Positions 43,116 to 51,756 are shown, counted from the first letter of the stretch. The stretch is 64,000 nt of DNA from Clostridium sp. CAG:793 (GCA_000433915.1 HF993646.1:46437-110436), one strand, 5' to 3'. Numbers and translations are program-made. Notes: generated from the letters alone by a model not told the origin.

Positions 43116-45206
43116 ATGAAAGAATGGATTGTAACAAATGGCATAGGAGGATATGCTGCATCAACAGATTTTGGAGGAATGAATACTAGAAAGTATCATG
43201 GATTATTGATTGCTGCATTAAATCCACCATCAGATAGAACACTTATATTATCAAAACTTGATGAAAGTATTGAAATCAATGGTAAAAAAACAAATTTATA
43301 TACAAATGATGCTAATGGAGAAATTTCTAAAGGATACAAATACCAGACAAATTTTGAGAAAAACATAATACCAGTTTATACTTATAAAGTACAAAAAGTT
43401 ACTATAGAAAAATCAATTAGTATGATATATGGCAGAAATGCAGTTGCTGTTGTATATAGAGTTATGAATCAAAAGGCTAGAACAAAACTATATTTAACAC
43501 CAGTAATTAATTTTAGAGATTATCATGGGATATGTAAGAATTCGAGTTTTAGATATCGTCAGAATTTATCTCAAGATAAAGTACAGATTGATTATGGAAA
43601 CAATCATAAAATCAACATGGGAATAAAAGATTCAAGCTATATTCCAAGCCAGGGAAATATGTTTTATAATATGCACTATCAAAAAGAGCAAGAAAGAGGA
43701 TTTGATTCTTATGAAAATCATGCTGTACCAGGTACTTTTGTGGTAGAGCTTAAGCCAAATGAAGATAAAGAGATTACATTTGTATGTGCATTAGATGGAA
43801 AGTATGGAGTTGATTTTGCTGATATTACTAAATTTTCTGGAAGTAAAATAATTGAGTCTGAAGTTCAAAGAATAAATAGACAAATAAAAGAATCAGGTCT
43901 GTTAAATACTCTTCCTAGTGATTATTTGGATAAGCAAGCGTATGAAAATCTTGTAAAAAAATATATTGTTGCATCTGATAATTTTATTGTATATCGTGAT
44001 TCTACTAAATTGCATACAATTATTGCGGGATATCCATGGTTTTCAGATTGGGGAAGAGATAGCTTAATAGCTTTTGAAGGATTGCTACTAATATCAAAAA
44101 GATTCAAGATTGCAGAAGAGGTACTTTTAACAAGCATGCAGAAAGTAAAACAAGGTTTAGTTCCTAATGGATTTTCAGAATATGGTGGTAAGGCATTATA
44201 TAACAGTGCGGATGCTTCATTATTGTTATTTGAAGCAGTTAATAAATATTTGGAGTATACAGGAAATTATGATTTTGTAAAAAATAATTTATATGCTCAA
44301 ATGAAATCAATTATAAACTATTATATTGATGGAATTACTTTAGACGGAAATAATATTTATTTAGATGAAAAAGATTATTTGATCGTATCAGGAACAGATA
44401 AGACTCAGAATACTTGGATGGATGCAAAAGTAAATAATATTCCAGTTACGCCTCGAAATGGTAAAGCTGTTGAAATAAATGCTTTATGGTATAATGCTTT
44501 AAGGATAATGCAAAAATTGAATTTAAAATGGAATCACATTGCAGGACAAGTAGAATATGCGTATCTTGCAAATAAATGCAGAAAATCCTTTATAAAAGAT
44601 TTTTACAATCCTAATAAAAAATGTTTATATGATGTAATTAAAGAAGTAAAAAAGGAAAATCCTAAAGCACCAACTATTGATAATAGATATTCATTTATAC
44701 AGGTAGAAAAAGATGATAAAGTACGACCAAATCAATTATTTAGTTTAAGTTTATCATATCCTGTAATAGATTGTAAAACTGAAATTGCAAGAAATATATT
44801 AATTACGACAACTCAAAAATTACTAAATAAATATGGACTTAGAACTTTAGCAAAAGGTGAACCAGGATATATAGGAGTATACGAAGGTGGACCTGCTAAG
44901 AGAGATAGTTCATATCATCAAGGACCTACATGGCCATGGTTATTTGGACTTTACTATAATGCAATGAAAAATGTAATTAGTGCTGAAAATGATGTAAAAC
45001 AAAAGAAGGCTTTAGAAAATACTTTGACAGAGTTTAGAATCAACACTGCTAATACTTTTATAAATGAATTAGTAAATGGAAATACATGTGGAAGTATAAG
45101 TGAATTATATGATTCTGAAGAGTCAAATAAAAAGAAAAATGGCAAAGGTGCTTTTGCACAAGCATGGAGTGTAGCCGAAGTATTTAGAATTTTACTAAAA
45201 AAATAA
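43116..45206 (+). CDS. Glycogen debranching enzyme-like glucosidase
   Basis: A 696-residue protein. The N-terminal domain (EWIVTNGIGGYAASTDFGGMNTRKYHGLLIAA, residues 2-33) is the GDE_N beta-domain, and the C-terminal (alpha/alpha)6 barrel (IAGYPWFSDWGRDSLIAFEGLLL, near residue 305; ADASLLLFEAV; KDYLIVSGTDKTQNTWMD; GEPGYIGVYEGGPAKRDSSYHQGPTWPWLFG) is the amylo-alpha-1,6-glucosidase type of archaeal and clostridial enzymes. The acidic pair in FSDWGRDS and in TWMDA is where the catalysis is expected. AGGAG precedes the ATG. It follows yvcK by 33 bases, so it may share the transcript. Confidence 0.85.
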   Translation: MKEWIVTNGIGGYAASTDFGGMNTRKYHGLLIAALNPPSDRTLILSKLDESIEINGKKTNLYTNDANGEISKGYKYQTNFEKNIIPVYTYKVQKVTIEKSISMIYGRNAVAVVYRVMNQKARTKLYLTPVINFRDYHGICKNSSFRYRQNLSQDKVQIDYGNNHKINMGIKDSSYIPSQGNMFYNMHYQKEQERGFDSYENHAVPGTFVVELKPNEDKEITFVCALDGKYGVDFADITKFSGSKIIESEVQRINRQIKESGLLNTLPSDYLDKQAYENLVKKYIVASDNFIVYRDSTKLHTIIAGYPWFSDWGRDSLIAFEGLLLISKRFKIAEEVLLTSMQKVKQGLVPNGFSEYGGKALYNSADASLLLFEAVNKYLEYTGNYDFVKNNLYAQMKSIINYYIDGITLDGNNIYLDEKDYLIVSGTDKTQNTWMDAKVNNIPVTPRNGKAVEINALWYNALRIMQKLNLKWNHIAGQVEYAYLANKCRKSFIKDFYNPNKKCLYDVIKEVKKENPKAPTIDNRYSFIQVEKDDKVRPNQLFSLSLSYPVIDCKTEIARNILITTTQKLLNKYGLRTLAKGEPGYIGVYEGGPAKRDSSYHQGPTWPWLFGLYYNAMKNVISAENDVKQKKALENTLTEFRINTANTFINELVNGNTCGSISELYDSEESNKKKNGKGAFAQAWSVAEVFRILLKK

Positions 45207-45221
45207 TAAAAAGGAGCGTAT

Positions 45222-46163
45222 ATGGTTTACTTATTGTATGGCGAAGATAATTATTTAAAAAACGAATTTGTAAAGAAAGCCAAGAAAAGTTTTGGAGAAT
45301 TACAACTAGGAATCAACTATATACAAATAGATGAAAGTAATGTAAATAATGTTATATCAGATATTGAAACTCCGGCATTTGGCTATGAAAGAAAAATGAT
45401 TATAGTAAAGAATGCTAACTTAATGCAGAAAAAGAATGCAATTTCTGATAAATTATCAGAGTATTTAAATGATGCGGACAAACAAATTTTAGATAGTATA
45501 GAACTAATAATTGTTGAAGACTCAGTAGAAAAGAATGCTTTATTTAATACGATTTCGAAGATCGGAATGATTAAGGAATTTAATGAGCAAAAGATAAGTC
45601 AATTAATTACTAAAGTAAAAAGCATTTCAGCAGCCTATGGCGTGCAGATACAAGAAAATGTTGCACAATATTTTATTGAATGTACCGGAACTAATATGGA
45701 GGATATAATTAATGAAATTCGTAAGCTAATTGAATATGCTGGAAAAGGTGGAACAATAAAAAAAGAAGACATAGACAGCCTAACAATAAAAAAATCAGAA
45801 AGTGTTATATTTGATTTAACTGATAATTTAGGCAAAAAGAATATACATGAAGCAATTAATGTACTTCATGACCTGATTTATGCAAAAGAACCAGTACAGA
45901 AGATCTTAGTAATGCTGTACAATCATTTTAAAAAGTTATATATAGTTCAATTAAGTAACGGACAAAATGTCGCTCAAAATTTAAAATTAAAGCCAAACCA
46001 AACTTTTTTAGTAAGTAAATATCAGAATCAAGCTAAATTTTTTACTCAGGATGAAATACGAAATTTATTAAATGAATTTATGTATATTGATGAAGCTTCT
46101 AAGAGTGGAAATCTTGATATAAATGTAGGGCTGGAATCAGTATTATGCAGATACTGTGCTTAA
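45222..46163 (+). CDS. holA: DNA polymerase III subunit delta
   Basis: A 313-residue clamp-loader subunit. The N-terminus MVYLLYGEDNYLKNEFVKKAKKSF matches HolA, followed by KMIIVKNANLMQKK; the central EYLNDADKQ and C-terminal helical collar domain (EPVQKILVMLYNHFKKLYIVQ) complete it. The Walker P-loop is degenerate, as usual for delta. AAGGAG precedes the ATG. It follows the debranching enzyme gene by 15 bases. The next element is a terminator/sporulation promoter repeat. Confidence 0.93.
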   Translation: MVYLLYGEDNYLKNEFVKKAKKSFGELQLGINYIQIDESNVNNVISDIETPAFGYERKMIIVKNANLMQKKNAISDKLSEYLNDADKQILDSIELIIVEDSVEKNALFNTISKIGMIKEFNEQKISQLITKVKSISAAYGVQIQENVAQYFIECTGTNMEDIINEIRKLIEYAGKGGTIKKEDIDSLTIKKSESVIFDLTDNLGKKNIHEAINVLHDLIYAKEPVQKILVMLYNHFKKLYIVQLSNGQNVAQNLKLKPNQTFLVSKYQNQAKFFTQDEIRNLLNEFMYIDEASKSGNLDINVGLESVLCRYCA

Positions 46164-46239
46164 TAGGAATAAAAAAGAATTCTTTAAACATAATATGTTT
46201 AGAGAATTTTTTTGAGGAGAATTTTACAATGAAAAATAA
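46163..46239 (+). repeat. Direct repeat copy 1 (terminator, promoter, ribosome site, start codon)
   Basis: A 77-base stretch recurs at 47329-47407 with only two extra T in the poly-T run. It contains a hairpin with poly-T that could terminate holA, a sigma-G-like promoter, GAGGAG and ATGAAAAATAA. In copy 1 the start codon opens only a 16-residue frame (46229-46279, MKNKLNYVENDFDYVQ). Confidence 0.85.
46167..46195 (+). promoter_or_regulatory. Sigma-G-type forespore promoter, copy 1
   Basis: GAATA (46167-46171), 17 bases, CATAATA (46189-46195), matching the forespore consensus GHATR/CATnHTA; identical to the copy upstream of gpr. Confidence 0.5.
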
Positions 46240-46280
46240 GTTAAATTATGTTGAAAACGATTTTGACTACGTACAATAGA

Positions 46281-46309
46281 TTGACATAAAATACTAAAAA
46301 TGATAAAAT
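46281..46309 (+). promoter_or_regulatory. Promoter of the P-loop kinase gene
   Basis: TTGACA (46281-46286), 17 bases, TAAAAT (46304-46309) with a TGA extended -10. Confidence 0.8.
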
Positions 46310-46405
46310 ATAAAAAATATTAATTGAGAGAAATACTCATTAGAGGATTTATGTAATTATAGCTATGAAATAAATGGATTTTATAATTGAGGAGATTTTG
46401 TATAA

Positions 46406-47122
46406 ATGGAAAGATGGGCAATTTTGGATGAAAATATGAAACAAGGAAAAAAGCAAAAATTTATATTTGTGACAGGACCATCAGAATCAGGTAAAAGTGG
46501 AGCCGTTATACATATGACAAGAAAATTTCCGAATAATGTAAAACATTTAAAGATAAGGAATATATTTAGAGAGATGTATGAAAGAAGTGATAAGAGGCAG
46601 AGTTATGAAGAATGGTATATGGAACAAACAACATATGAGTTTGAAAAATTTTGGGATAACTATATTGATACTGCTAAGGATTTAGGTGAGGATGCTGACA
46701 TTATTGTTATGGATACTTTATATGGAGTAGAAGAGATGAAATTTATATATAGTAGACTGGGAAAAAATGTGGGATTACTATATATTGATGCACCTTTAAA
46801 AGATAGAATCTTAAGAGAATATAGAAGATTAAGGACAGATTCACCATATTCAGATAGAAAAGCGGATTTGACAATTACATGGGAACAAATAGAAGAGCAA
46901 ACAAAAAGAAAAGATGAAAATAAAAGAAAAGCAGGCGCATTTGATTTAAAAAGGCTAGCAGTGGATGAAGATAATAAATTAGTAATAAATGATAATGCAG
47001 CAGTCCATTTTGCTAATATTATTAATAATAGAGGCAGTTTAAAGGAATTTGAAAACAAACTTGATGAATATATTGGTAAAGAGATATATGAATTAAGCAA
47101 AGAAAGAGAAGAAAATGAATGA
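46406..47122 (+). CDS. P-loop nucleotide kinase-like protein
   Basis: A 238-residue cytoplasmic P-loop protein. Walker A is FVTGPSESGKSGAVIHMTRKF (about residues 21-41), DADIIVMDTLYGVEEM (about residues 95-110) the Walker B-like part, and LKDRILREYRRLRTDSPYSDRKADLTITWE a lid with arginines. The layout resembles dephospho-CoA or nucleoside-monophosphate kinases, but no specific family is recognised, so the substrate is unknown. It has its own promoter and GAGGAG ribosome site. It lies inside a 1.17-kb block flanked by two 77-79 base direct repeats, and a decayed fragment follows. Confidence 0.6.
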   Translation: MERWAILDENMKQGKKQKFIFVTGPSESGKSGAVIHMTRKFPNNVKHLKIRNIFREMYERSDKRQSYEEWYMEQTTYEFEKFWDNYIDTAKDLGEDADIIVMDTLYGVEEMKFIYSRLGKNVGLLYIDAPLKDRILREYRRLRTDSPYSDRKADLTITWEQIEEQTKRKDENKRKAGAFDLKRLAVDEDNKLVINDNAAVHFANIINNRGSLKEFENKLDEYIGKEIYELSKEREENE

Positions 47123-47168
47123 TAATATGTATATTTTTATTACATGGACTTCTTAAACTTATAAAAGC

Positions 47169-47309
47169 ATGATTGATGGAAAACTGTACAATTTTGAAAA
47201 TTTTAATATTACAGGGGAATTAAATTCCAATGCTATATCTATTGAATTTGAAAACTATATTAAAAAATTTATTGAATTTATTTCGAACGAAAAAGTACTA
47301 AAAATATAA
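47169..47309 (+). pseudogene. Gene remnant behind the kinase
   Basis: An open frame of 46 codons beginning with an ATG without a ribosome site: MIDGKLYNFENFNITGELNS then SIEFENYIKKFIEF. Stops precede it in frame. It looks like the end of a lost gene; family unknown. Confidence 0.3.
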
Positions 47310-47328
47310 ATATGGGGATATTTTTAAG

Positions 47329-47407
47329 ATAGGAATAAAAAAGAATTCTTTAAACATAATATGTTTAGAGAATTTTTTTTTGAGGAGAATTTTACAATGA
47401 AAAATAA
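47329..47407 (+). repeat. Direct repeat copy 2, upstream of gpr
   Basis: A 79-base copy of the element at 46163-46239, differing by two T in the poly-T run. Its ATG is the gpr start codon. Confidence 0.85.
47333..47361 (+). promoter_or_regulatory. Sigma-G-type forespore promoter of gpr
   Basis: GAATA (47333-47337), 17 bases, CATAATA (47355-47361), close to the sigma-G consensus (GHATR and CATnHTA). It sits inside a hairpin whose poly-T tail (47372-47381) makes it a terminator-like structure too. gpr is a known forespore gene in Bacillus. Confidence 0.6.
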
Positions 47408-48347
47408 TCAAATTCCTAATTTTAGGACAGACCTTGCAGATGAAAGAACTGAAATATGTAAATCGCAATCACACAATAAAGACATAGATGGTATTGAAAC
47501 TACTGAAAATAAAATATCGAATAACATTAGTGTTAATACAGTCAATGTTTTAAATGAAAACGGTAGTAAGAAAATTGACAAAAAGGTTGGAAAATACATT
47601 ACAATAAATATTTCTAATATTGACAATATGACTAAAGAAGATATAAAGCTTGCAGAAAAAATTTTAAAAGAAGAATTAAATAAGTGTATTAATGATAATG
47701 GACCGATACTTGTTGTTGGGTTGGGAAATGAAGATACAACAGCAGATTCGATAGGACCTAAAGTAATTAAAGATTTAAAAATAACGCGTCATTTGCTAGA
47801 ATACATGAAGAATAATGATGAAGAGAAGAACATAAGAGAGGTAAGTGCTATTGCCCCTGGGGTACTTGGAACTACTGGAATTGAGACTCAAGAAATTATT
47901 AAAGGTGTTGTTGAAAAAATTAAAGTTTCAGGAATAATAGTTATAGATGCTTTAGCTTCAAATAATATATCAAGATTGCTAAAAACTATTCAGATTTGTA
48001 ATACTGGGATAATACCAGGATCAGGAGTATATAATAAAAGAAAGGAGATTAGTTTGGAAACTATGGGAGTTCCGGTTATTGCGATAGGTGTGCCAACTGT
48101 TGTTGAGGCTGCCACAATTGTTGCTAATACATTTGATATTTTAGTTGATAAATTTGATGAATTTGCATTTTTAAAAGATTCAACTTATCAGGAGAAATAT
48201 ACATTAATAAAAATGGTGTTAGATCCATGCAAATATAATCTTGCAGTTATGCCAAAAGAGATAGATGAACTTGTCGATAATATGAGAGAAATAATCTCTA
48301 ATGGCATAAATGATGCATTAGTGTATGATGTAGAAAATGATATCTAA
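47397..48347 (+). CDS. gpr: Spore protease GPR
   Basis: A 316-residue germination protease that degrades small acid-soluble spore proteins during outgrowth. NFRTDLADE at the N-terminus is the pro-region; VVGLGNEDTTADSIGPKVI (about residues 102-120), GVLGTTGIETQEIIKGV (about residues 158-174) and IVIDALASNNISRL, then IIPGSGVYNKRKEIS are the peptidase A25 signatures. I choose the ATG at 47397 (GAGGAG eight bases before it), not the earlier in-frame start. A probable sigma-G promoter lies upstream. Its presence indicates that the organism forms spores. It converges with, and overlaps by 30 bases, the TraX-like gene. Confidence 0.95.
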   Translation: MKNNQIPNFRTDLADERTEICKSQSHNKDIDGIETTENKISNNISVNTVNVLNENGSKKIDKKVGKYITINISNIDNMTKEDIKLAEKILKEELNKCINDNGPILVVGLGNEDTTADSIGPKVIKDLKITRHLLEYMKNNDEEKNIREVSAIAPGVLGTTGIETQEIIKGVVEKIKVSGIIVIDALASNNISRLLKTIQICNTGIIPGSGVYNKRKEISLETMGVPVIAIGVPTVVEAATIVANTFDILVDKFDEFAFLKDSTYQEKYTLIKMVLDPCKYNLAVMPKEIDELVDNMREIISNGINDALVYDVENDI

Positions 48348-49007
48348 TACTGCAATGTGCAATGGATAAAATATGTAAAAAATATATTTTAGTGATGGTC
48401 CTTTTTTTCCATTGTATAATAACATAAGAATTGATGGCAAAAATGTAAATAATATTTCAGCAATTAACCAATTTAGTGGAGTAATATTAAAATTAGGTAT
48501 ATATTTTAATATACAAAGTGCTAAAAATCCTACAAGGAATAAACCAGCATTATTTTTGCTCTTGAATATAGGGCAGAATAGATAAATATACAATATTAGC
48601 AAAACTCCCCAAGCGCCATAATCAAAATGTAAATATTCAGCTATTAGTGTAAGTATAATAATGGCTATACATTTTATTGGTTTGGATTGGACTTTATCAT
48701 AAATCAATAATGAAATAAGCCCAAATAATAATGTGAAAAATATATTTAAATATATAGCTGTGCCAAATATAAAATATGTAAAAATGCTAAGTGGTATCTG
48801 AGATATGAATGCAAAGAGTGCTAATCGTTTAGCATATTTTGAAATATCGTGAGTATGTGTATATCCAATGGCTAATTGAAATGCAAATATGGGAAAGGCG
48901 AGTCTTCCAATAATATTTAGTACTGACAAATGACCAATTAGTGCATCAGATGAATGGTCAAGAAACATTGAAATGATAGCTATAAGTTTTAAAACAAAAC
49001 TTGACAT
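48318..49007 (-). CDS. TraX family membrane protein
   Basis: A 229-residue integral membrane protein with about eight helices. VLKLIAIISMFLDHSSDALIG at the start, IIGRLAFPIFAFQLAIGYTHTHDISKYAKRLALFAFISQIPLS in the middle and FYIFYPLHIAVLDIIFYI at the end are TraX features, first known for acetylation of F-pilin. Chromosomal relatives in Firmicutes have unknown acceptors. I use the ATG at 49007, nine bases after AAAGGAT. Its last 30 bases overlap the end of gpr on the other strand. Confidence 0.85.
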   Translation of the reverse strand: MSSFVLKLIAIISMFLDHSSDALIGHLSVLNIIGRLAFPIFAFQLAIGYTHTHDISKYAKRLALFAFISQIPLSIFTYFIFGTAIYLNIFFTLLFGLISLLIYDKVQSKPIKCIAIIILTLIAEYLHFDYGAWGVLLILYIYLFCPIFKSKNNAGLFLVGFLALCILKYIPNFNITPLNWLIAEILFTFLPSILMLLYNGKKGPSLKYIFYIFYPLHIAVLDIIFYIIH

Positions 49008-49025
49008 AATATAAAATCCTTTCAT

Positions 49026-49056
49026 AAATAATAAAATTTAGCGTAATGCTAAATTT
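49026..49056 (-). terminator. Terminator of the RluA-type synthase gene
   Basis: Minus strand AATAAAATTTAGC pairs with GCTAAATTTTATT across ATTAC, followed by T residues. Confidence 0.75.
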
Positions 49057-49058
49057 TA

Positions 49059-49937
49059 TTACAATAAATCTTCATAAGGCAATTTTTTTAATGTAAAAGA
49101 TGAATGGTTTAAGTAGTTTAAAATTCCTGAATCACTGGTAAAATTAAAAGATATACTGTAGCTACATAAACATTGCGTATATACTTTAAATCTTTTATTG
49201 ATTTCGTAAGAGCCGTATTTTCCATCTCCTAGAATAGGTAATGAGCTATGTGCCAAATGCGCTCTTATTTGATGAGTTTTACCTGTATGTAATGTTACAT
49301 CTAATAAAGATAGTTTTTTGTCTGGGTTACTTTTTAGTAGCTTATATGAAGTTGTGATTTTTGAATATCCTTTTTTAGGCTCATCTGAAATGTATACTAA
49401 TGATTTTTTGCTATCTTTAAATAAATAAGCATTTAATGTTTTTGATGTGATTTTAGGAATGCCATAGCAACAAGCAACATAATGCTTTTCTATTTCAAAA
49501 TTTTTGAATTTGTCAAGCAGAATTTCAAGTGATTCAGGATTTTTAGCAAATAGCACTAATCCGATTGTATTTCTATCAATTCTGTGACAAGGCTCAATAT
49601 ATGAGTATTTTTGCTTTAAAATAGAAGATAAAGAATTATCTCCTGTAACTTCAAGATCTACTGGTTTATTGAAAATTGCGATATTGTCATCTTCATAAAT
49701 AGTAGGTATTTCAATATTTAATTTTATTCCATTTAATATTGAGTCAGTGATGTATACTTGAAGTTCATCATTATAATGAAGAACTTCATTTGAAGAAATT
49801 CTTTTTCCATTTAATTTAATATCCTTTTTTCGTAATGCTTTGTATACATGATTTACATTTAAGTTAGGGTATATGCTTGTTAAATATGTACTGATTTTTT
49901 TTCCTTCATCTTTATAATCAATTATTAATGTTTTCAT
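49059..49937 (-). CDS. RluA-family pseudouridine synthase
   Basis: A 292-residue rRNA/tRNA pseudouridine synthase. S4 domain at residues about 12-75 (GKKISTYLTSIYPNLNVNHVYKALRKKDIKLNG). The catalytic Asp lies in PCHRIDRNTIGLVLFAKN (about residues 116-133), and HTGKTHQIRAHLAHSSLPILGDGKYG (about residues 221-246) is the second motif. Its target uridine is unknown. The start ATG at 49937 has no close ribosome site; AGAAAGGAT at 49966-49975 is separated by a 20-base hairpin that could bring it into range. Confidence 0.92.
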   Translation of the reverse strand: MKTLIIDYKDEGKKISTYLTSIYPNLNVNHVYKALRKKDIKLNGKRISSNEVLHYNDELQVYITDSILNGIKLNIEIPTIYEDDNIAIFNKPVDLEVTGDNSLSSILKQKYSYIEPCHRIDRNTIGLVLFAKNPESLEILLDKFKNFEIEKHYVACCYGIPKITSKTLNAYLFKDSKKSLVYISDEPKKGYSKITTSYKLLKSNPDKKLSLLDVTLHTGKTHQIRAHLAHSSLPILGDGKYGSYEINKRFKVYTQCLCSYSISFNFTSDSGILNYLNHSSFTLKKLPYEDLL

Positions 49938-49945
49938 AATTCTTA

Positions 49946-49975
49946 ATCAATTAATTAAAATTGATAATCCTTTCT
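49946..49975 (-). promoter_or_regulatory. Hairpin between ribosome site and start codon of the RluA-type gene
   Basis: Minus strand AGAAAGGAT is followed at once by a hairpin, ATCAATT / AATTGAT with loop TTAATT, then TAAGAATT and the ATG. Folding would shorten the apparent 28-base distance to about 8 bases. Confidence 0.4.
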
Positions 49976-50113
49976 ATATAGTAGTTATAATAAAAACTTT
50001 ACATAAGCTTATCTAAAATGGCTTGAAATAAAAAAGTAAATTAGCCAATTAGTTGATAAATAAGCATTGTATATAGATTATACAATTTTTTTGAAAAAAA
50101 TTCAACAAATTTG

Positions 50114-50142
50114 TTGACAAATTTAAAACTATAGTGTAAAAT
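50114..50142 (+). promoter_or_regulatory. Promoter of tRNA-Gly
   Basis: TTGACA (50114-50119), 17 bases, TAAAAT (50137-50142). Confidence 0.85.
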
Positions 50143-50162
50143 AATAACTGTCGTTAGGAAAT

Positions 50163-50236
<74 letters not shown>

Positions 50237-50264
50237 TATAATTTGTTCATAAGGGCATAGATTA

Positions 50265-50300
50265 AAATCAACCAGTTTACCTCTGGTTGATTTTTTCTTT
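50265..50300 (+). terminator. Terminator after tRNA-Gly
   Basis: AAATCAACCAG (50265-50275) pairs with CTGGTTGATTT (50283-50293), ending in a T-rich run. Confidence 0.9.
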
Positions 50301-50311
50301 TGTAATAAATC

Positions 50312-50340
50312 TTGAAAGATGTTCATTTCTGTGGTAAAAT
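50312..50340 (+). promoter_or_regulatory. Promoter of the unknown pair at 50.5-51.4 kb
   Basis: TTGAAA (50312-50317), 17 bases, TGG-TAAAAT (-10 at 50335-50340). It shares the TGTGGTAAAAT box and TAGTTTGAT of the TPM-gene promoter. The 115-base leader contains two inverted repeats, ACTAGAT/ATCTAGT and TCGGAG/CTCCGA. Confidence 0.75.
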
Positions 50341-50454
50341 TGAAAAGTCAATTAGTTTGATACAGAGTGGAAATCCACTAGATTATTGATGTTATTACAT
50401 TTATCTAGTCGGAGTTCTGTGTCCTCCGATAGATATAACACATTGGAGGATTAT

Positions 50455-50919
50455 ATGAGAGTATTCAGAATTGAGGTAAAATTCGAAGATGGTAAAAGTA
50501 GCTTACCCGCAAACTTTAAAGGATTCGTTGCACTGAAAAAATCAGGAAAAATTAGAGGATATGTAGAAGAAAAGATGCCTGATAATCATATTGCTATGCG
50601 ATACATTTATGGTCAATATGACGAAGAACATAACAGGCTTGCTTTCTTTAAGTTGTCAAGCGACAAGGATTACGAACTACCATTTCTTTATGTTTTTCCT
50701 AGCTTGAATGAAAGTGGAGACGAACTTCAATATACTCCGCTGTTTGATTTCTTCCCGTTTGAAACTATTACAAGACATGTAAGAGTCACAATTAGTGAGG
50801 AGACTACTGTAAAGTTTGATAGAATTATTGCAAAATACAATAAGGTGATCGAAGATAAAAATAAGCTTAATATTATGCTTATTAGAGATGGAGTAGAAGA
50901 CTACATACACAAAGTTTAA
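50455..50919 (+). CDS. Unknown protein, 154 residues, higher-GC gene
   Basis: I do not recognise this protein. It is soluble, beginning MRVFRIEVKFEDGKSSLPANFKG and containing GKIRGYVEEKMPDNHIAMRYIYGQYD and FPFETITRHVRVTISEETTVKFDR. Strand-rich to about residue 110, then a helical tail. I set the start at the ATG at 50455, which has GGAGG; an earlier start at 50386 would run through the leader hairpins. Codon use is less AT-rich than the flanking glyS and rluA genes. It forms a two-gene unit with the following unknown gene, 18 bases away. Confidence 0.6.
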   Translation: MRVFRIEVKFEDGKSSLPANFKGFVALKKSGKIRGYVEEKMPDNHIAMRYIYGQYDEEHNRLAFFKLSSDKDYELPFLYVFPSLNESGDELQYTPLFDFFPFETITRHVRVTISEETTVKFDRIIAKYNKVIEDKNKLNIMLIRDGVEDYIHKV

Positions 50920-50937
50920 AATTAGTGGAGATTTATT

Positions 50938-51366
50938 GTGAGAATTAAAGATATTTTTACAAGCCGAGATTGCAGAAGATGCATGAGGATAGCACTGAAA
51001 CTATTTTTTACAAAATTGCCTATTGTTAAAGACATTTGCGAAATGAGACAAGCGAATAAGTTAACTAAAAAGCTTGTGAAAAAAGATAGCTGGGAAAGAT
51101 ACACAATAATCAAAAAGATTGAAGATGAGGCGAATTTTAGAAATAGCTGCATTAATGTGTGGATATGCTCTAATGCAAATGTCTGTACTGAGGAAGATCT
51201 TGAAAATGCAAGGAATGATGCTTTAAGCAATTATTTGATTGACCAACCTAAGTATGCCAATATGAAGAAATATGTTGAAGGAGTGAAACTTCGGAGATTC
51301 GATACTGAACACTACAAAGAGATACTAGAAATCGTTGATACCTGCAAGGTGGATATGATGGATTAA
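50938..51366 (+). CDS. Unknown protein, 142 residues, higher-GC gene
   Basis: Unrecognised soluble helical protein with several cysteines (CRRCMRIALKLFFTKLPIV, DICEMRQ, SCINVWICSNANVC). The start is GTG with GTGGAG upstream. It follows the unknown gene at 50455 by 18 bases and shares its higher GC. A 15-bp perfect hairpin follows the stop. The two genes look like one acquired unit; no toxin-antitoxin or other named family was recognised. Confidence 0.6.
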   Translation: MRIKDIFTSRDCRRCMRIALKLFFTKLPIVKDICEMRQANKLTKKLVKKDSWERYTIIKKIEDEANFRNSCINVWICSNANVCTEEDLENARNDALSNYLIDQPKYANMKKYVEGVKLRRFDTEHYKEILEIVDTCKVDMMD

Positions 51367-51368
51367 AG

Positions 51369-51419
51369 CAAAGCACAAAACGCTATGGGGAGAACTACTT
51401 TTCATAGCGTTTTGTGCTA
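51369..51419 (+). terminator. Long hairpin after the unknown pair
   Basis: GCACAAAACGCTATG (51372-51386) pairs perfectly with CATAGCGTTTTGTGC (51404-51418). There is no T run on either strand, so it may be a 3' stabiliser or a weak terminator. Confidence 0.5.
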
Positions 51420-51450
51420 ATAGAAAATAAAATTTATTAGGAGAAACAAA

Positions 51451-51756
51451 ATGATTGATACTATATTGTCACAAATTTTTACATTAAGAAATATCATTAT
51501 ATATTTGATATTTATAAATTTTTTTACATGGGTAATGATGGGGTATGATAAACACGAAGCTAAAATACATGAATGGAGAGTAAGTGAGGGATTTCTATTT
51601 TTCCTTGTACTAATTGGAGGCGGAATTGGTGGAATAGCAGGGATGTATATGTTTCACCACAAAACAAGAAAATGGTATTTTAAATTTGGTTTTCCAATTA
51701 TACTTATATTAGAAATTGTAGGAATTACATATTTAAAAGTACAAGGTATAATATAA
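51451..51756 (+). CDS. DUF1294 family membrane protein
   Basis: A 101-residue protein with three membrane helices. The conserved GYDKHEAKIHEWRVSEGFLFFLVLIGGGIGGIAGMYMFHHKTRKWYF (about residues 31-77) is the DUF1294 core, found in many bacteria without known function. TAGGAG precedes the ATG. It stands between the unknown pair and glyS, which has its own promoter. Confidence 0.9.
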   Translation: MIDTILSQIFTLRNIIIYLIFINFFTWVMMGYDKHEAKIHEWRVSEGFLFFLVLIGGGIGGIAGMYMFHHKTRKWYFKFGFPIILILEIVGITYLKVQGII

